The notes beneath the pieces were generated by a model. The model did not search any database. It worked only from the letters and a program-made list of their open reading frames with translations, and had not been told where the DNA came from. The position numbers were made by a program, and so were the translations under genes. Positions 35,652 to 44,635 of a stretch of DNA of 64,000 nucleotides are shown here, one piece after another (positions within the stretch are counted from its first letter, which is position 1; the number at the start of each line of letters is the position of its first letter). The stretch is taken from contig CAJYTK010000017.1 in assembly GCA_913777615.1 (NCBI GenBank), positions 124,001 to 188,000 on the forward strand. The letters run 5' to 3'. Source of the DNA: an uncultured Agrobacterium sp. (lineage in GTDB: Bacteria; Pseudomonadota; Alphaproteobacteria; Rhizobiales; Rhizobiaceae).

Positions 35652-36389
35652 ATGATAAAGCCCATTGCTCTTGCCGCTATGTTCGCGACGGTCGCCATTC
35701 CTGCTTTCGCGGGGACCGGGCTTCTGGAGCCGAGCCTTAAGATGCACGGCGAGAAGCTTCAGACCAAAGGTGCTCCCATTCGAGTGGCAATCACTCTCGA
35801 TGCCTGCATGGGCAAAACGGATTTTCGCATTCTCAATACGTTGGTTCAGGAAAAAATCCCTGCGACCATTTTCGTCACAGCCCGTTGGCTGAAACACAAT
35901 AGCGATGCGCTGGCGATTTTGTTGGCGCATCCCGATCTGTTCGAAATCGAAAACCACGGCGAAAACCACATTCCCGCAGTCGATAAGCCAGTGTCGATCT
36001 ATGGCATTGCCGCAGCCGGTTCCGAGCAAGCCGTGGTTCAGGAGGTCGAGGGCGGCAGGCAGGCCATCGTCGCTTCGACCGGCAGGCAGCCGCAATGGTT
36101 TCGTGGGGCCACGGCAAAATACACCACCACCTCCATGACGACGATTAATAGGATGGGTGAACGCGTCGCCGGCTATTCTATCAACGGCGATGGCGGCTCC
36201 TTGCTCGGCGCGACGGCCACCTCAAAGCACATTGCTTCCGCCAAGGATGGTGACGTGGTGATCTCCCACATCAACCAGCCGACGCATGAGGCCGGCGAGG
36301 GTGTGGTTAAAGGCCTGATGGCACTGAAGGCGCGCGGAGTGACATTCGTCAGGCTGGACGATCCAGCCTTCAATATGCCCTCCAATTGA
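35652..36389 (+). CDS. Secreted polysaccharide deacetylase family protein
   Basis: A 245-residue protein with a Sec signal peptide (MIKPIALAAMFATVAIPAFA). It has a NodB-like fold: ITLDACMGKTDF at motif 1, where only one Asp is present instead of the usual pair, then ENHGENH at the metal-binding His motif and WFRGATAKY at motif 3. It probably removes acetyl or related groups from a cell-surface or environmental polysaccharide in the periplasm. The ATG at 35652 begins the signal peptide; the frame upstream to 35619 is not convincing. Confidence 0.85.
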   Translation: MIKPIALAAMFATVAIPAFAGTGLLEPSLKMHGEKLQTKGAPIRVAITLDACMGKTDFRILNTLVQEKIPATIFVTARWLKHNSDALAILLAHPDLFEIENHGENHIPAVDKPVSIYGIAAAGSEQAVVQEVEGGRQAIVASTGRQPQWFRGATAKYTTTSMTTINRMGERVAGYSINGDGGSLLGATATSKHIASAKDGDVVISHINQPTHEAGEGVVKGLMALKARGVTFVRLDDPAFNMPSN

Positions 36390-36411
36390 TCGGATCAGTC
36401 TGGCCAGCGCA

Positions 36412-37578
36412 CTACGCCGGAAGGTTTGGTACGACCCGACGCGACGGAAAGAGTTCGCGGGCGATGGTCATGCCGATCAGGGATAGAGGAAGTGCCAGCA
36501 TTGCGCCTGCTGCTCCCCACATCCATGTCCAGAAAATGATCGCCACGAAAACCAGGAATGGATTGATTTCCATATTCTTGCCGACCACTGCCGGAAACAC
36601 CAGATTTTCCATCAGAAGATGGATGGTGAAGAAAACGATGGACGGAAGCAGCCCCAGAAAAAGGCTGTCATGGGTGATGATGCCTGCGACGGCGAGTGAC
36701 AGCGTCATCGCCGTGATGCCAAGAAAGGGCACGAAGCTAGACAGGAAGGCAAAGAGCCCCCAAAGGAACGGCATGGGAAGGCCGCCCAGAAAGGCGATCA
36801 GCGCCATAGACACCCCAAGAGCGGCATAAAGCAGGGACGCGGTGGTAAAATAGGAACTCAGTACCGTTTCGATCGAGGCGATCGTGCGGATGGTTCGCAA
36901 TCGCTGATGGCGCTGCGGAAAGGCCATGATGACGGCTTTACGCAGTCGCAGCCGGCTGTAGAGGAAGAGCAGAAGCGCTGCGAAAAAGATCAAGCCCTGA
37001 ATGATGGCAGGGGTGAGGTTAGCCCCCACGACCGAAATGATTTCGCCACTGCGTGACATCAACGATTCCATCGACATATTGCCCAGGCTGAACGTCGATG
37101 CAGTGATGTTGATAAAACGCCAGCCCTGTAGATAGGGGAGAAATCGGTTGAGTGTTCGCTCGAGAAGTTCAGGCCCTTCGCTTGCTAGCGACGAAAGAGG
37201 GCCGACAAGTGAGTTGATGACGAGAAAAAGAACGAGTGCCACTGCGGAAGACAACAGGAGTGCGACTGCGAACCCCGGGATGCCATAGGAGCCGAGCTTC
37301 TCTGCCGCAACGCCAAGTATCATGCCGACGACGATCGCCATGACGATGGGAATGAGGACCAGCGAAAGCATGTGGATCACGCCCATCAGCACGATGACGA
37401 AGAGGCCGACGACGGACCAGGCGACCGCGACATCGAGCGCTTCACGTCCAAGCGGCTGCTGGCTGCGCGCGTCGTCCTGAGCAGTCGCGAGCGCGCTCTT
37501 GAGGGCGGGATCGCGATTCTGCTCGACCGTTGGCGGCTCCGTTTTCTTTTTCTTACGGCTAAAAACGTGACTGTTCAT
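36412..37578 (-). CDS. AI-2E family transporter
   Basis: A 388-residue membrane protein of the AI-2E (PerM/TqsA) superfamily with about eight helices. Recognisable segments are VIHMLSLVLIPIVMAIVVG, GLFAFLSSFVPFLGITAMT and the C-terminal LMENLVFPAVVGKNMEINPF. Members transport diverse substrates including Na+ and possibly autoinducer-2; the substrate here is unknown. A charged N-terminal extension of about 55 residues precedes the first helix. The ATG at 37578 follows GAGGGG. Confidence 0.9.
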   Translation of the reverse strand: MNSHVFSRKKKKTEPPTVEQNRDPALKSALATAQDDARSQQPLGREALDVAVAWSVVGLFVIVLMGVIHMLSLVLIPIVMAIVVGMILGVAAEKLGSYGIPGFAVALLLSSAVALVLFLVINSLVGPLSSLASEGPELLERTLNRFLPYLQGWRFINITASTFSLGNMSMESLMSRSGEIISVVGANLTPAIIQGLIFFAALLLFLYSRLRLRKAVIMAFPQRHQRLRTIRTIASIETVLSSYFTTASLLYAALGVSMALIAFLGGLPMPFLWGLFAFLSSFVPFLGITAMTLSLAVAGIITHDSLFLGLLPSIVFFTIHLLMENLVFPAVVGKNMEINPFLVFVAIIFWTWMWGAAGAMLALPLSLIGMTIARELFPSRRVVPNLPA

Positions 37579-37678
37579 GTTCCCGACCCCTCGTGATGAG
37601 CTATAACTCATCGTGAAGAGCGCAGTTCCAGTGTCGCTAAAATATGCCAGAGCGGATCTGAGACCCTCCCTTGTTCGG

Positions 37679-38539
37679 TCAGGCCGAGAGCTTCAAACCG
37701 ATACCCCACGGGTCCTTCACGGCAATCCCTTCGTCCTGGCGTTCGGATGGGATTTCCAGGCGATCCAATGCGGAGAGGGCCTTATCCAGCGTAGCTTGCT
37801 CGTTGAATTTCAGGGAATAACCTGAAAGGCCGGTCATGTTGCTCTTACGCGCTTCAGCACCTCTACTGTTCCATATATTGGCGGCGACGTGATGATGATA
37901 GGCGCCGTAGCCGAAGAAACTTGCGCCCGGATAACGCGCCATGATCTTCAATCCCAGAACGTCCTGGTAGAAAGCATCCGCCTGCGGCAGTGCGCCGACC
38001 TGAAGGTGAATATGGCCGATGGCCGTTCCCTCCATTGCCTGTGTGAACTGAGTTTTGGGCGCGCTTTCGTAAAGCGCCTGGAGGTCCAGCCTGTTCGTCG
38101 CCATCTGCACCGTGCCCGCTTCCTGATAGTTCCACTCGTCTGGATGGCGATCGCGATAGACCTCGATGCCGTTTCCTTCCGGATCGGAAAGATAGATCGC
38201 CTCGCTGACGAGATGATCCGACGCGCCCTCGAGCGGGACGCCGTTTTGCGCTACATGGGCAAGCCACTGGGCAAGATCGTTTCGGCTCGGGAGCAAAAAG
38301 GCGGTGTGAAACAGTCCCGCTGCGGTGGCCGGAGCTTTTTCAGCGTTTCTCGAGGTTGTGAGAGTAAGGAGCGGCAGACCATTGACGCCTAGAACGGCGC
38401 CGCTTGCGCTCTGCTCAATCACCGAAAGGCCGATAATCTTTTGATAGAACCCTGACACCTGCGCAAGGTCCTTCACAACCAAATGCGCCTGGCCCACATA
38501 GCCTGGACGCGTGAAGGCAAATTGCTTCTCTGTGTTCAT
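37679..38539 (-). CDS. VOC family (glyoxalase/extradiol dioxygenase-type) protein, two-domain
   Basis: A 286-residue protein with two VOC modules. The first begins VGQAHLVVKDLAQVSGFYQ and the second IGHIHLQVGALPQADAFYQD, each with His and Glu metal ligands (such as GIEVYRD). It resembles CatE-like catechol-2,3-dioxygenases, although the true substrate is unknown. The ATG at 38539 gives the proper N-terminus. It stands alone on the minus strand, 220 bases from the divergent universal stress protein gene. Confidence 0.87.
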   Translation of the reverse strand: MNTEKQFAFTRPGYVGQAHLVVKDLAQVSGFYQKIIGLSVIEQSASGAVLGVNGLPLLTLTTSRNAEKAPATAAGLFHTAFLLPSRNDLAQWLAHVAQNGVPLEGASDHLVSEAIYLSDPEGNGIEVYRDRHPDEWNYQEAGTVQMATNRLDLQALYESAPKTQFTQAMEGTAIGHIHLQVGALPQADAFYQDVLGLKIMARYPGASFFGYGAYHHHVAANIWNSRGAEARKSNMTGLSGYSLKFNEQATLDKALSALDRLEIPSERQDEGIAVKDPWGIGLKLSA

Positions 38540-38759
38540 TGGCAAATCTCCATGTCGTCTGCTCATATTGCGAGCCCGTTGCCGTCAATATGCGGCGAAG
38601 AGATCGTTCGCGAAAGCTCATCGATTGGCGATAAACTGTCTAATAATCGTTGACGGTAAGTCTTGCCGACTTGACGTCCGTTATGGCTGGCTGCGGTGTA
38701 AGGGGCTATCATTCCGGTGAGGAAGCAGCGCATTTGCTTCCAAACGAAGGGAGCAACCT

Positions 38760-39170
38760 ATGTATGCGAAAATCCTGGTGCCGGTCGATCTCAGCAACGC
38801 CGACAAGGCAGAGCGCATGGTCAGGAAAGCCGAAGCGCTTCTCGACCAAGGCGGCCAGATCGTGCTGATGAACGTGGTGGAAGACCTTCCGAATTATCTA
38901 GCCATCGACGTGCCCATGGACATCATCGAAAATGCCATACGAGATGCCAAGAGCCAGCTTGCCGTGTTGAAGGAAAAATCGGCTCGAATCTCTTCCACTG
39001 AAATTCGAAGCGGCGCGCCCGCTCGCGAAATATTGGCTGTTGCGGAAGAGGCGGGCGCGGATCTCATCATCATCGCCTCGCACACGCCAGATTTCACCAA
39101 CTACTTCATCGGCGCTACGGCAGACCGTGTCGTGCGTCATGCCAAGTGCTCGGTGTTGGTAGACCGTTAG
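38760..39170 (+). CDS. Universal stress protein (UspA family)
   Basis: A 136-residue single Usp domain. It begins MYAKILVPVDLS and ends with the nucleotide-binding segment IIIASHTPDFTNYFIGATAD followed by VVRHAKCSVLVDR. The usual GxxG start of the ATP loop is SHTP here, so ATP binding is uncertain. The ATG at 38760 follows AAGGGAG. Usp proteins help survival under starvation and low oxygen. No FixK-type box was seen upstream. Confidence 0.93.
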   Translation: MYAKILVPVDLSNADKAERMVRKAEALLDQGGQIVLMNVVEDLPNYLAIDVPMDIIENAIRDAKSQLAVLKEKSARISSTEIRSGAPAREILAVAEEAGADLIIIASHTPDFTNYFIGATADRVVRHAKCSVLVDR

Positions 39171-39286
39171 ATATGTCTCCTCTTTTGCAACGGCCGTGAA
39201 CGGAAAGTGAAGTTCAAGGCGATCGCTCGTCTTGTTCCTGTCTCATATTGCCGCCATGATAACATGACGACTGATGGGAAGATGAA

Positions 39287-39958
39287 ATGAGCGAGATTTG
39301 GCCGTTTGGCCGCCGGTACGATCTGCATGAAATTGTGGCCGATGGCATCGTGCATGGCATCGGCATCGCCTTCGCGCTTGTAGGCGCAACCGCGCTCATC
39401 TTTTATGTAACGCTCTGGGGCAGTCTTAGCGCAATTGCGGCAGCCTGGATCTACGCGCTTGGCCTCGTTCTCTGCCTCTCCATTTCATTCACCTACAATA
39501 TCTGGCCACATTCGAGAGCGAAATGGCTGCTGCGCCGGCTCGATCACTCTGCCATCTTCATTTTGATTGCAGCCACTTACACACCCTTTCTTCAGCGCGG
39601 AATCGAAGATCCTTTGATTGCTCTGACGCTGGCGGGCATTTGGGTGGCGGCGCTGGGCGGCATCTTTCTTAAATGCTTCTATCCAGGTAGATACGACCGG
39701 CTTGCTATCCTGCTTTATCTTGGCATGGGCTGGAGTGGGGTCATGGTTGCGCAGCCTTTGTCCAATCATCTCGCACCTATCACCATGTGGCTGATCGTGA
39801 TTGGCGGCGTGATCTACTCCATGGGCGTGATCTTTCACGTCTGGGAGCGCCTGCGGTTCCAGAATGCCATCTGGCATGGCTTCGTAGTTACTGCGGCAGC
39901 CGTACATTACTCGGCCGTGATGACGAGCTTCAGCATCACGCCCGGCGTCGGCTCTTGA
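39287..39958 (+). CDS. Hemolysin III family (PAQR-type) membrane protein
   Basis: A 223-residue protein with seven predicted membrane helices. The family hallmarks are present: EIVADGIVHGIGIAF in helix 1, SISFTYNIWPHSRAKWLLRRLDHSAIF (Ser and His of the metal site), and the closing FHVWERLRFQNAIWHGFVVTAA with two more His. Related receptors are zinc-dependent ceramidase-like hydrolases. The true bacterial function is unresolved; despite the name, haemolysis is not implied. The ATG at 39287 has GGGAAG upstream. It lies 116 bases after the stress protein gene. Confidence 0.9.
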   Translation: MSEIWPFGRRYDLHEIVADGIVHGIGIAFALVGATALIFYVTLWGSLSAIAAAWIYALGLVLCLSISFTYNIWPHSRAKWLLRRLDHSAIFILIAATYTPFLQRGIEDPLIALTLAGIWVAALGGIFLKCFYPGRYDRLAILLYLGMGWSGVMVAQPLSNHLAPITMWLIVIGGVIYSMGVIFHVWERLRFQNAIWHGFVVTAAAVHYSAVMTSFSITPGVGS

Positions 39959-40055
39959 TCTCGTTTTAATGCCTCAACGTCCCTGAAACTGCTTCACAGG
40001 CTCCGCAGCCGTGCCTATGGTCGCGGCACAGATTCATCGTGAATGGATATCGGAA

Positions 40056-40556
40056 ATGAGCATTGAACTACGCGACGCCGCAGTCGAAGATCTTAGCGGC
40101 ATCATGGACATCTATAATGACGCCGTGGAGAACACGACTGCTATCTGGAACGAGGTCCTCGTCGATCTCGAGAACCGCAAGGAGTGGTTCAAGCTGCGCA
40201 AGGAGCGCGGCTTTCCGGTGATTGTCGCGATCAAGGATGGCGTGGTCGCAGGCTATGCCTCATTCGGTGACTGGCGTGCCTTCGACGGCTATCGGCACAC
40301 GCGCGAGCATTCGGTTTATGTGCATAGGGAAGCCCGCGGTCATGGGATTGGCAAGCTGCTGATGCTGTCGCTCATCGAACACGCCAAGGCAGCTGGCGTC
40401 CACGTGCTCATCGGCGCTATCGAATCCGAAAATGTCGCATCCATCCGGCTGCATGAAAAGCTCGGCTTTCGGATCGCAGGACAATATTCGGAAGTCGGCA
40501 AGAAATTCGGACGCTGGCTGGACTTGACCACAATGGAGCTCAGGGTTCCTTCTTGA
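40056..40556 (+). CDS. GNAT acetyltransferase, phosphinothricin/methionine sulfoximine type
   Basis: A 166-residue GNAT protein of the PAT/MddA group. The N-terminus IELRDAAVEDLSGIMDIYNDAVENT, the acetyl-CoA motif HREARGHGIGKLLM and NVASIRLHEKLGFRIAGQYSEVGKK-type tail are diagnostic. It should acetylate phosphinothricin-like amino acids or methionine sulfoximine. The ATG at 40056 is chosen from family alignment; the frame extends to 40011. Its 3' end overlaps the convergent ftrA gene by 17 bases. Confidence 0.9.
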   Translation: MSIELRDAAVEDLSGIMDIYNDAVENTTAIWNEVLVDLENRKEWFKLRKERGFPVIVAIKDGVVAGYASFGDWRAFDGYRHTREHSVYVHREARGHGIGKLLMLSLIEHAKAAGVHVLIGAIESENVASIRLHEKLGFRIAGQYSEVGKKFGRWLDLTTMELRVPS

Positions 40557-41541
40557 GCTTTTCAGAGCCGAACCGACCGCGATAGGCGGCAGGGGTCGTG
40601 GAAAAATGCTGGCGGAAGTGGTGACGAAGATTGGCGGATGATCCCAGCCCGCATGTTTCGGCCACAGCGTCGATCGTCAATGCCGAGCTTTCCAGCAAGT
40701 CTTTCGCCTTTGACAGTCGCTGCGACAGAAGCCATTTGGCGGGCGTCGTTCCGGTCGCCGCTTCGAAGCGGCGTAGCAGCGTGCGCGCGCTCATGCCAGC
40801 CATTCTAGCCAGGTCTGCAACTGTGTAGGCTCTCGACAGATCGGCATGCATCATATCCAACAGAGGCCCAAGCCGTGCCTTCTCATGCGGCTCCGGCACG
40901 GACTTGTCGATGAACTGCGCCTGTCCTCCATCGCGGTGTGGTGCAACCACGAGACGGCGCGCCACCATATTAGCCGCCCTGGTTCCAAAATCCCGGCGTA
41001 TCAGGTGCAGGCAAAGATCGATGCCAGCAGCACTTCCGGCAGAGGTCAGGACATTGCCCTCATCGACATACAGCACATCCGGCAGCACCGTGATCGCAGG
41101 ATAGCGGTCCTGCAACGCTTGTGTATAGCGCCAATGTGTCGTCGCACGCCTGCCGTCGAGAACCCCGCTGGCCGCCAGAACGAAGACGCCCGAACAGATG
41201 GAAAGAAGCCGGGCGCCATTTTCATGCGCCTTTCGCAAGGCGAGGCGAAGCGCGTCCGGCACGTCGGCGTCAAGTCCACGCCAACCAGGCACGATGATCG
41301 TTCCGGCCTGTTCTATGAGTTCGATGCCTCCGTCGGCAACGAAGCGCACACCGCCTGTTGCGCGCATCTCCCCATCATCCACCGCCGCCACCGCAAAGCG
41401 GTACCAATCGTCACCCATTTCTGGACGCGCCAGACCGAAGACCTCCACCGTAACACCGAATTCAAACGTGCAAAGTCCATCATAGGCAATGGCTACGACG
41501 AGCCGATTGGGAGGCTTCGCAATTTCTGCAGGGTTTGTCAT
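40540..41541 (-). CDS. ftrA: FtrA/GlxA-type transcriptional regulator (DJ-1 fold plus AraC HTH)
   Basis: A 333-residue regulator. The N-terminal DJ-1/PfpI-like domain (about residues 10-180) has LLSICSGVFVLAASGVLDGRRATTHW. The C-terminal AraC domain (about 225-325) has ARMAGMSARTLLRRFEAATG and ETCGLGSSANLRHHFRQHF. It is divergent from the rhodanese gene, with about 90 bases between them, and this arrangement is usual for regulators annotated FtrA, so the rhodanese is the likely target. The ATG at 41541 is used; an ATG at 41616 would run through the divergent promoter. Confidence 0.88.
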   Translation of the reverse strand: MTNPAEIAKPPNRLVVAIAYDGLCTFEFGVTVEVFGLARPEMGDDWYRFAVAAVDDGEMRATGGVRFVADGGIELIEQAGTIIVPGWRGLDADVPDALRLALRKAHENGARLLSICSGVFVLAASGVLDGRRATTHWRYTQALQDRYPAITVLPDVLYVDEGNVLTSAGSAAGIDLCLHLIRRDFGTRAANMVARRLVVAPHRDGGQAQFIDKSVPEPHEKARLGPLLDMMHADLSRAYTVADLARMAGMSARTLLRRFEAATGTTPAKWLLSQRLSKAKDLLESSALTIDAVAETCGLGSSANLRHHFRQHFSTTPAAYRGRFGSEKLKKEP

Positions 41542-41630
41542 GATCTTTACGCTATATGGCAATCCTGCCACCTGCCAAGTCAGCAAGTGACGTTTTAAGT
41601 TCGGGACACTCGACAAAAAGGAGATGAACC

Positions 41631-42026
41631 ATGAGCTATGTCACTGACATTTCTGCTGCCCCGGCAGACGTTGTTATCGACCACTTTTCTATGCGACTGT
41701 CAGTGGAAACCGATTGCTGGGACGTATGGGCTTCAATGGAGAAAGGCCAGCAGGACTTCGTGCTTCTTCATGTCGTGGGGTCGGCCGAGGTCTTCGCTAG
41801 GCGCCACATCCCCGGAGCGATCCATCTTCGCCATGCGGATATGACTGAAGAGCGGATGCAGGAATGGCCCAAGGACACCTTGTTTGTCGTCTACTGCGCT
41901 GGTCCACATTGCAATGGAGCGGACCGGGCAGCGCTCAATCTTGCTCGGTTGGGACGCAAGGTGAAGATCATGATCGGCGGCATGACTGGTTGGGCGGATG
42001 AGGGGTTTGCTTTTGCGGCCAGCTGA
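41631..42026 (+). CDS. Rhodanese-like domain protein
   Basis: A 131-residue single rhodanese domain. The active-site loop VVYCAGPHCNGAD places the nucleophile at Cys89, with Cys94 inside the same loop. It may transfer sulfane sulfur or act on arsenate/phosphate-like groups. The regulator gene ftrA is divergent. ATG 41631 follows AAAGGAG. A strong terminator hairpin follows at 42031-42054. Confidence 0.92.
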   Translation: MSYVTDISAAPADVVIDHFSMRLSVETDCWDVWASMEKGQQDFVLLHVVGSAEVFARRHIPGAIHLRHADMTEERMQEWPKDTLFVVYCAGPHCNGADRAALNLARLGRKVKIMIGGMTGWADEGFAFAAS

Positions 42027-42030
42027 AGCG

Positions 42031-42054
42031 CAGGGCAGCGAAAACGCTGCCCTG
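42031..42054. terminator. Bidirectional terminator between rhodanese gene and bioB
   Basis: A perfect ten-base stem CAGGGCAGCG/CGCTGCCCTG with an AAAA loop fills the gap between the two convergent genes. There is no long T-run on either side. Confidence 0.6.
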
Positions 42055-42069
42055 TCGACACGCGTTGCG

Positions 42070-43065
42070 TCACGACGCCAGTGCGGTTTCAACCGTCTCT
42101 TCCACAGCTCCGATGGCGGTCAACAATTCGGCATCCTCGCCGATGCCGGCATTGGGCGTGGTGAGCAGTGTATCGCCATAGAAGATGGAGTTCGCGCCTG
42201 CCATAAGGCAGAGGATTTGCGCTTCCCGCGTCAGGCGTGAGCGACCGGCTGACAAGCGCACAGTGGATTGCGGCATGACGAGGCGCGTGGTTGCCACCAT
42301 ACGCACCAGTTCCAGCGGATCGATTCGAGGACGTTTCGCAAGGGGTGTGCCTTCGACGGGGACGAGTGCGTTGATCGGTACGCTTTCTGGGTGAGGCGCG
42401 AAGCCCGCCAGCACCTGCAGCATCGCCGCCCGGTCATTGACGCCTTCTCCCATGCCGATGATTCCGCCGCAACAAAGCTCGATGCCGGCGGCGCGCACGG
42501 TAGACAATGTTTCCAACCGGTCCTGATATGTGCGCGTGGTGATGATGCGGGAGTAAAAGTCCGGGCTGGTGTCTAGATTATGGTTATAGGCGGTTAGACC
42601 AGCCTTCGCCAATCGCTCGGCCTGATGCGGCTTCAGCATGCCGAGCGTGACGCAGGCCTCCATGCCGAGTTCGCGCACGCCCTCCACCATCTCGATGACA
42701 GCGTCGAATTCCTTACCGTCGCGGACCTGTCGCCAAGCGGCTCCCATGCAGAAGCGCTCTGCGCCAGCCGCCTTCGCCGTGGTCGCCATGTCCAGAACCT
42801 TTCGAGGGTCCATCAGCAGGTCGCGTGTCAGATCGACCTCGCGGTGATGGGCCGATTGCGGACAATAAGCGCAATTTTCCGGGCAGCCGCCCGTCTTGAT
42901 CGAGAGAAGGCTGGCCTTCTGCACATAGTTTGGATCGTGATAGTGCCGATGGACAGCATTGGCGCGCCCCACCAGTTCGAGAAGTGGGAGCCGGTAGAGC
43001 GCAGCGATGTCCTCAACGCTCCAGTCATGCCGTATCTTGCCGTCGGCTGGCAGCGTTTCAGTCAT
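42070..43065 (-). CDS. bioB: Biotin synthase
   Basis: A 331-residue radical SAM enzyme. The cluster motif [12 protein letters not shown] provides the three [4Fe-4S] cysteines (61, 65, 68), and later segments ([27 protein letters not shown]) are characteristic of BioB. It inserts sulfur into dethiobiotin using a [2Fe-2S] cluster. The ATG at 43065 is better spaced from GGAG than the one at 43074; both overlap bioY, showing translational coupling. The rest of the biotin pathway (bioF, D, A) is not in the window. Confidence 0.96.
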   Translation of the reverse strand: MTETLPADGKIRHDWSVEDIAALYRLPLLELVGRANAVHRHYHDPNYVQKASLLSIKTGGCPENCAYCPQSAHHREVDLTRDLLMDPRKVLDMATTAKAAGAERFCMGAAWRQVRDGKEFDAVIEMVEGVRELGMEACVTLGMLKPHQAERLAKAGLTAYNHNLDTSPDFYSRIITTRTYQDRLETLSTVRAAGIELCCGGIIGMGEGVNDRAAMLQVLAGFAPHPESVPINALVPVEGTPLAKRPRIDPLELVRMVATTRLVMPQSTVRLSAGRSRLTREAQILCLMAGANSIFYGDTLLTTPNAGIGEDAELLTAIGAVEETVETALAS

Positions 43066-43633
43066 TGGCAGCATTCTCCACCGTCTTCACTTTGGGCAGA
43101 AGAAGCGACGCGGCAGTAACAATTCCGATTTTGACGAGATCGCCCAGAATGAATGGCGCAACGCCGATAGAGAAGATTTTTTCTGCGGGCAGGAAGGCGA
43201 GCAGCCATGCCATGCCAAAGACGTAGATCACGACCAGGCCCGCCATCATGGCAACGGTTCTCCGCAGCAGGGTTCCACTCCGCGACAGCCAGCCTGTAAG
43301 CCAGGATGCAACAAGGAAACCGGCTAGGTAACCACCCGTCGGTCCCATCATATAGGCAATTCCGATGCCGCGCTCGGGAGAGCCGGAGAAGACTGGAAGG
43401 CCCACAGCGCCCGCCGACAGATAAGCGACGAAGATCGTAACGGCCATTCGTGGTCCAAGGATGATCGCAAAACCCATCACTGCCATGGTGTGTAGCGTCA
43501 TCGGTACCGGCCAGAACGGTACCTGCGTTTTTGCGGCAAGCGTCATCAGGACGACACCAGCGACAACGGCAACCGTCCGGAACGGCAAGCTACGGTTTTT
43601 GGCGCTGAAAAAGGCAGTCTCAACTTTATGCAT
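43058..43633 (-). CDS. bioY: BioY biotin transporter (S component)
   Basis: A 191-residue membrane protein with six helices and the BioY signature [15 protein letters not shown] followed by [10 protein letters not shown] and [16 protein letters not shown]. It imports biotin, alone or with an ECF module. The ATG at 43633 has GAGAG upstream. It is first in the bioY-bioB operon, and two BioR operators lie in the promoter region. Repression when biotin is plentiful is expected. Confidence 0.95.
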   Translation of the reverse strand: MHKVETAFFSAKNRSLPFRTVAVVAGVVLMTLAAKTQVPFWPVPMTLHTMAVMGFAIILGPRMAVTIFVAYLSAGAVGLPVFSGSPERGIGIAYMMGPTGGYLAGFLVASWLTGWLSRSGTLLRRTVAMMAGLVVIYVFGMAWLLAFLPAEKIFSIGVAPFILGDLVKIGIVTAASLLLPKVKTVENAAND

Positions 43634-43646
43634 CAAGCTCTCTAAA

Positions 43647-43656
43647 TTATAGATAA
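43647..43656. promoter_or_regulatory. BioR operator 1
   Basis: TTATAGATAA is an exact BioR-type box, 14 bases upstream of the bioY start codon on the minus strand. BioR is the GntR-family biotin repressor of alphaproteobacteria. The gene for it is not in the window. Confidence 0.85.
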
Positions 43657-43729
43657 TTTATCGATGATGATAAGGGTAATCAGACTCTACGGAGAGTCAA
43701 GAGGCTAAATCGGAGGTAAAAATGCAAAA

Positions 43730-43739
43730 TTATCTATAA
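43730..43739. promoter_or_regulatory. BioR operator 2
   Basis: TTATCTATAA is the reverse complement of operator 1, so the two boxes face each other with centres 83 bases apart. It overlaps a five-codon reading frame (SD GGAGG, then ATG CAA AAT TAT CTA TAA) on the plus strand. Confidence 0.8.
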
Positions 43740-43854
43740 TTTTTTCAAAATCGAGAGATTGTTTTTCCATTCTCATGGATCGCATCACATGGCCGGGCTC
43801 GTTCAGAGCAGGCAGAGAAGGTTAAAAAGAGAGGCGGAGGATGTTATGCCGAGG

Positions 43855-44012
43855 TGACGCGAGGGGGCCAGGTGCTTACCTCAAGCCAGGCCCTCTAAAG
43901 AGCCGACCGCCGTCCAGCGGCCGCGCTTTTCCGTCAGACCAGAGGTCTTGGGCGCCCTCTTGTGCATCAAGGGTGGACTACCAATGGCAACTTTTCGTTT
44001 GTTGCCTTTGTT
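43855..44012 (+). ncRNA. Candidate structured RNA between bioY and msrB
   Basis: No protein gene is convincing in 43744-44051. The plus strand contains a hairpin around 43861-43895 with inner arms AGGT/ACCT, a compact GACC-AGA-GGTC hairpin near 43937, a CCCT..AGGG hairpin near 43955-43973, and GGCAAC/GTTGCC at 43986-44006 followed by TTTGTT, which resembles a weak terminator. I do not recognise a known RNA family. The direction of transcription is uncertain. Confidence 0.3.
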
Positions 44013-44051
44013 ACGAGTTGTCGCAGACGCGCCAACCCGTTTTTCGCGCTG

Positions 44052-44462
44052 TCAATCTTGCGGCTCGAACACCATGGAGTGACCGTTGATGCAGTAACGC
44101 AGGCCTGTCGGTGGCGGGCCATCGGGAAAGACGTGACCAAGATGTCCGCCGCAATTGGCGCAGCGAATTTCAGTGCGCACCATCCCGTGGCTGATGTCGC
44201 GATGCTCTGTCACGGCATCGGGCTTCACGGGTTCGAAATAACTGGGCCAGCCGCATCCGGCATCGAACTTCGTATCGGAAACGAAGAGCGGCTCGTCGCA
44301 GGCGGCGCAGCGATAGAGACCTTTTTCGGTGCTGTTCCAATATGGCCCGGTAAAGGCGCGCTCTGTGCCGTGTTCGCGCAAGATTCGGTATTGCTCGGGC
44401 GTGAGTTGTTCACGCCATTGCTCATCGGTTTTGGTAATTTTGGGAGATTTGAGATCGCTCAT
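44052..44462 (-). CDS. msrB: Peptide-methionine (R)-S-oxide reductase MsrB
   Basis: A 136-residue MsrB. Zinc is bound by two CxxC pairs (CAAC and CANC). The catalytic cysteine lies in RYCINGHSM near the C-terminus, and the [15 protein letters not shown] segment matches the family. It reduces the R form of methionine sulfoxide in oxidised proteins, using thioredoxin. The upstream start at 44462 fits the usual N-terminus. It is divergent from the Mrp operon. Confidence 0.96.
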   Translation of the reverse strand: MSDLKSPKITKTDEQWREQLTPEQYRILREHGTERAFTGPYWNSTEKGLYRCAACDEPLFVSDTKFDAGCGWPSYFEPVKPDAVTEHRDISHGMVRTEIRCANCGGHLGHVFPDGPPPTGLRYCINGHSMVFEPQD

Positions 44463-44635
44463 CAGAGGCCCCTTTCTGTTGGCCTAGATATAGTAACGAT
44501 GCGCGTTCATTGAAAGAGGGTCAAATCGGCGTGTCTTCCCTGCTTTTTGCCGCCCAAAGGGTTGAGAGATATTAACCTTTCTCGTAATTCAGGCATCAGC
44601 ATTGAGAGCCGCGGTCGGCTCTGAGAGGAGGCCGG

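Noticed and set aside
43841-44089. An 82-codon frame in the bioY-msrB gap
   Set aside because: The GGAGG is directly against the ATG with no spacing, the product is low-complexity and it runs into the msrB end. The hairpins are a better explanation for the region.
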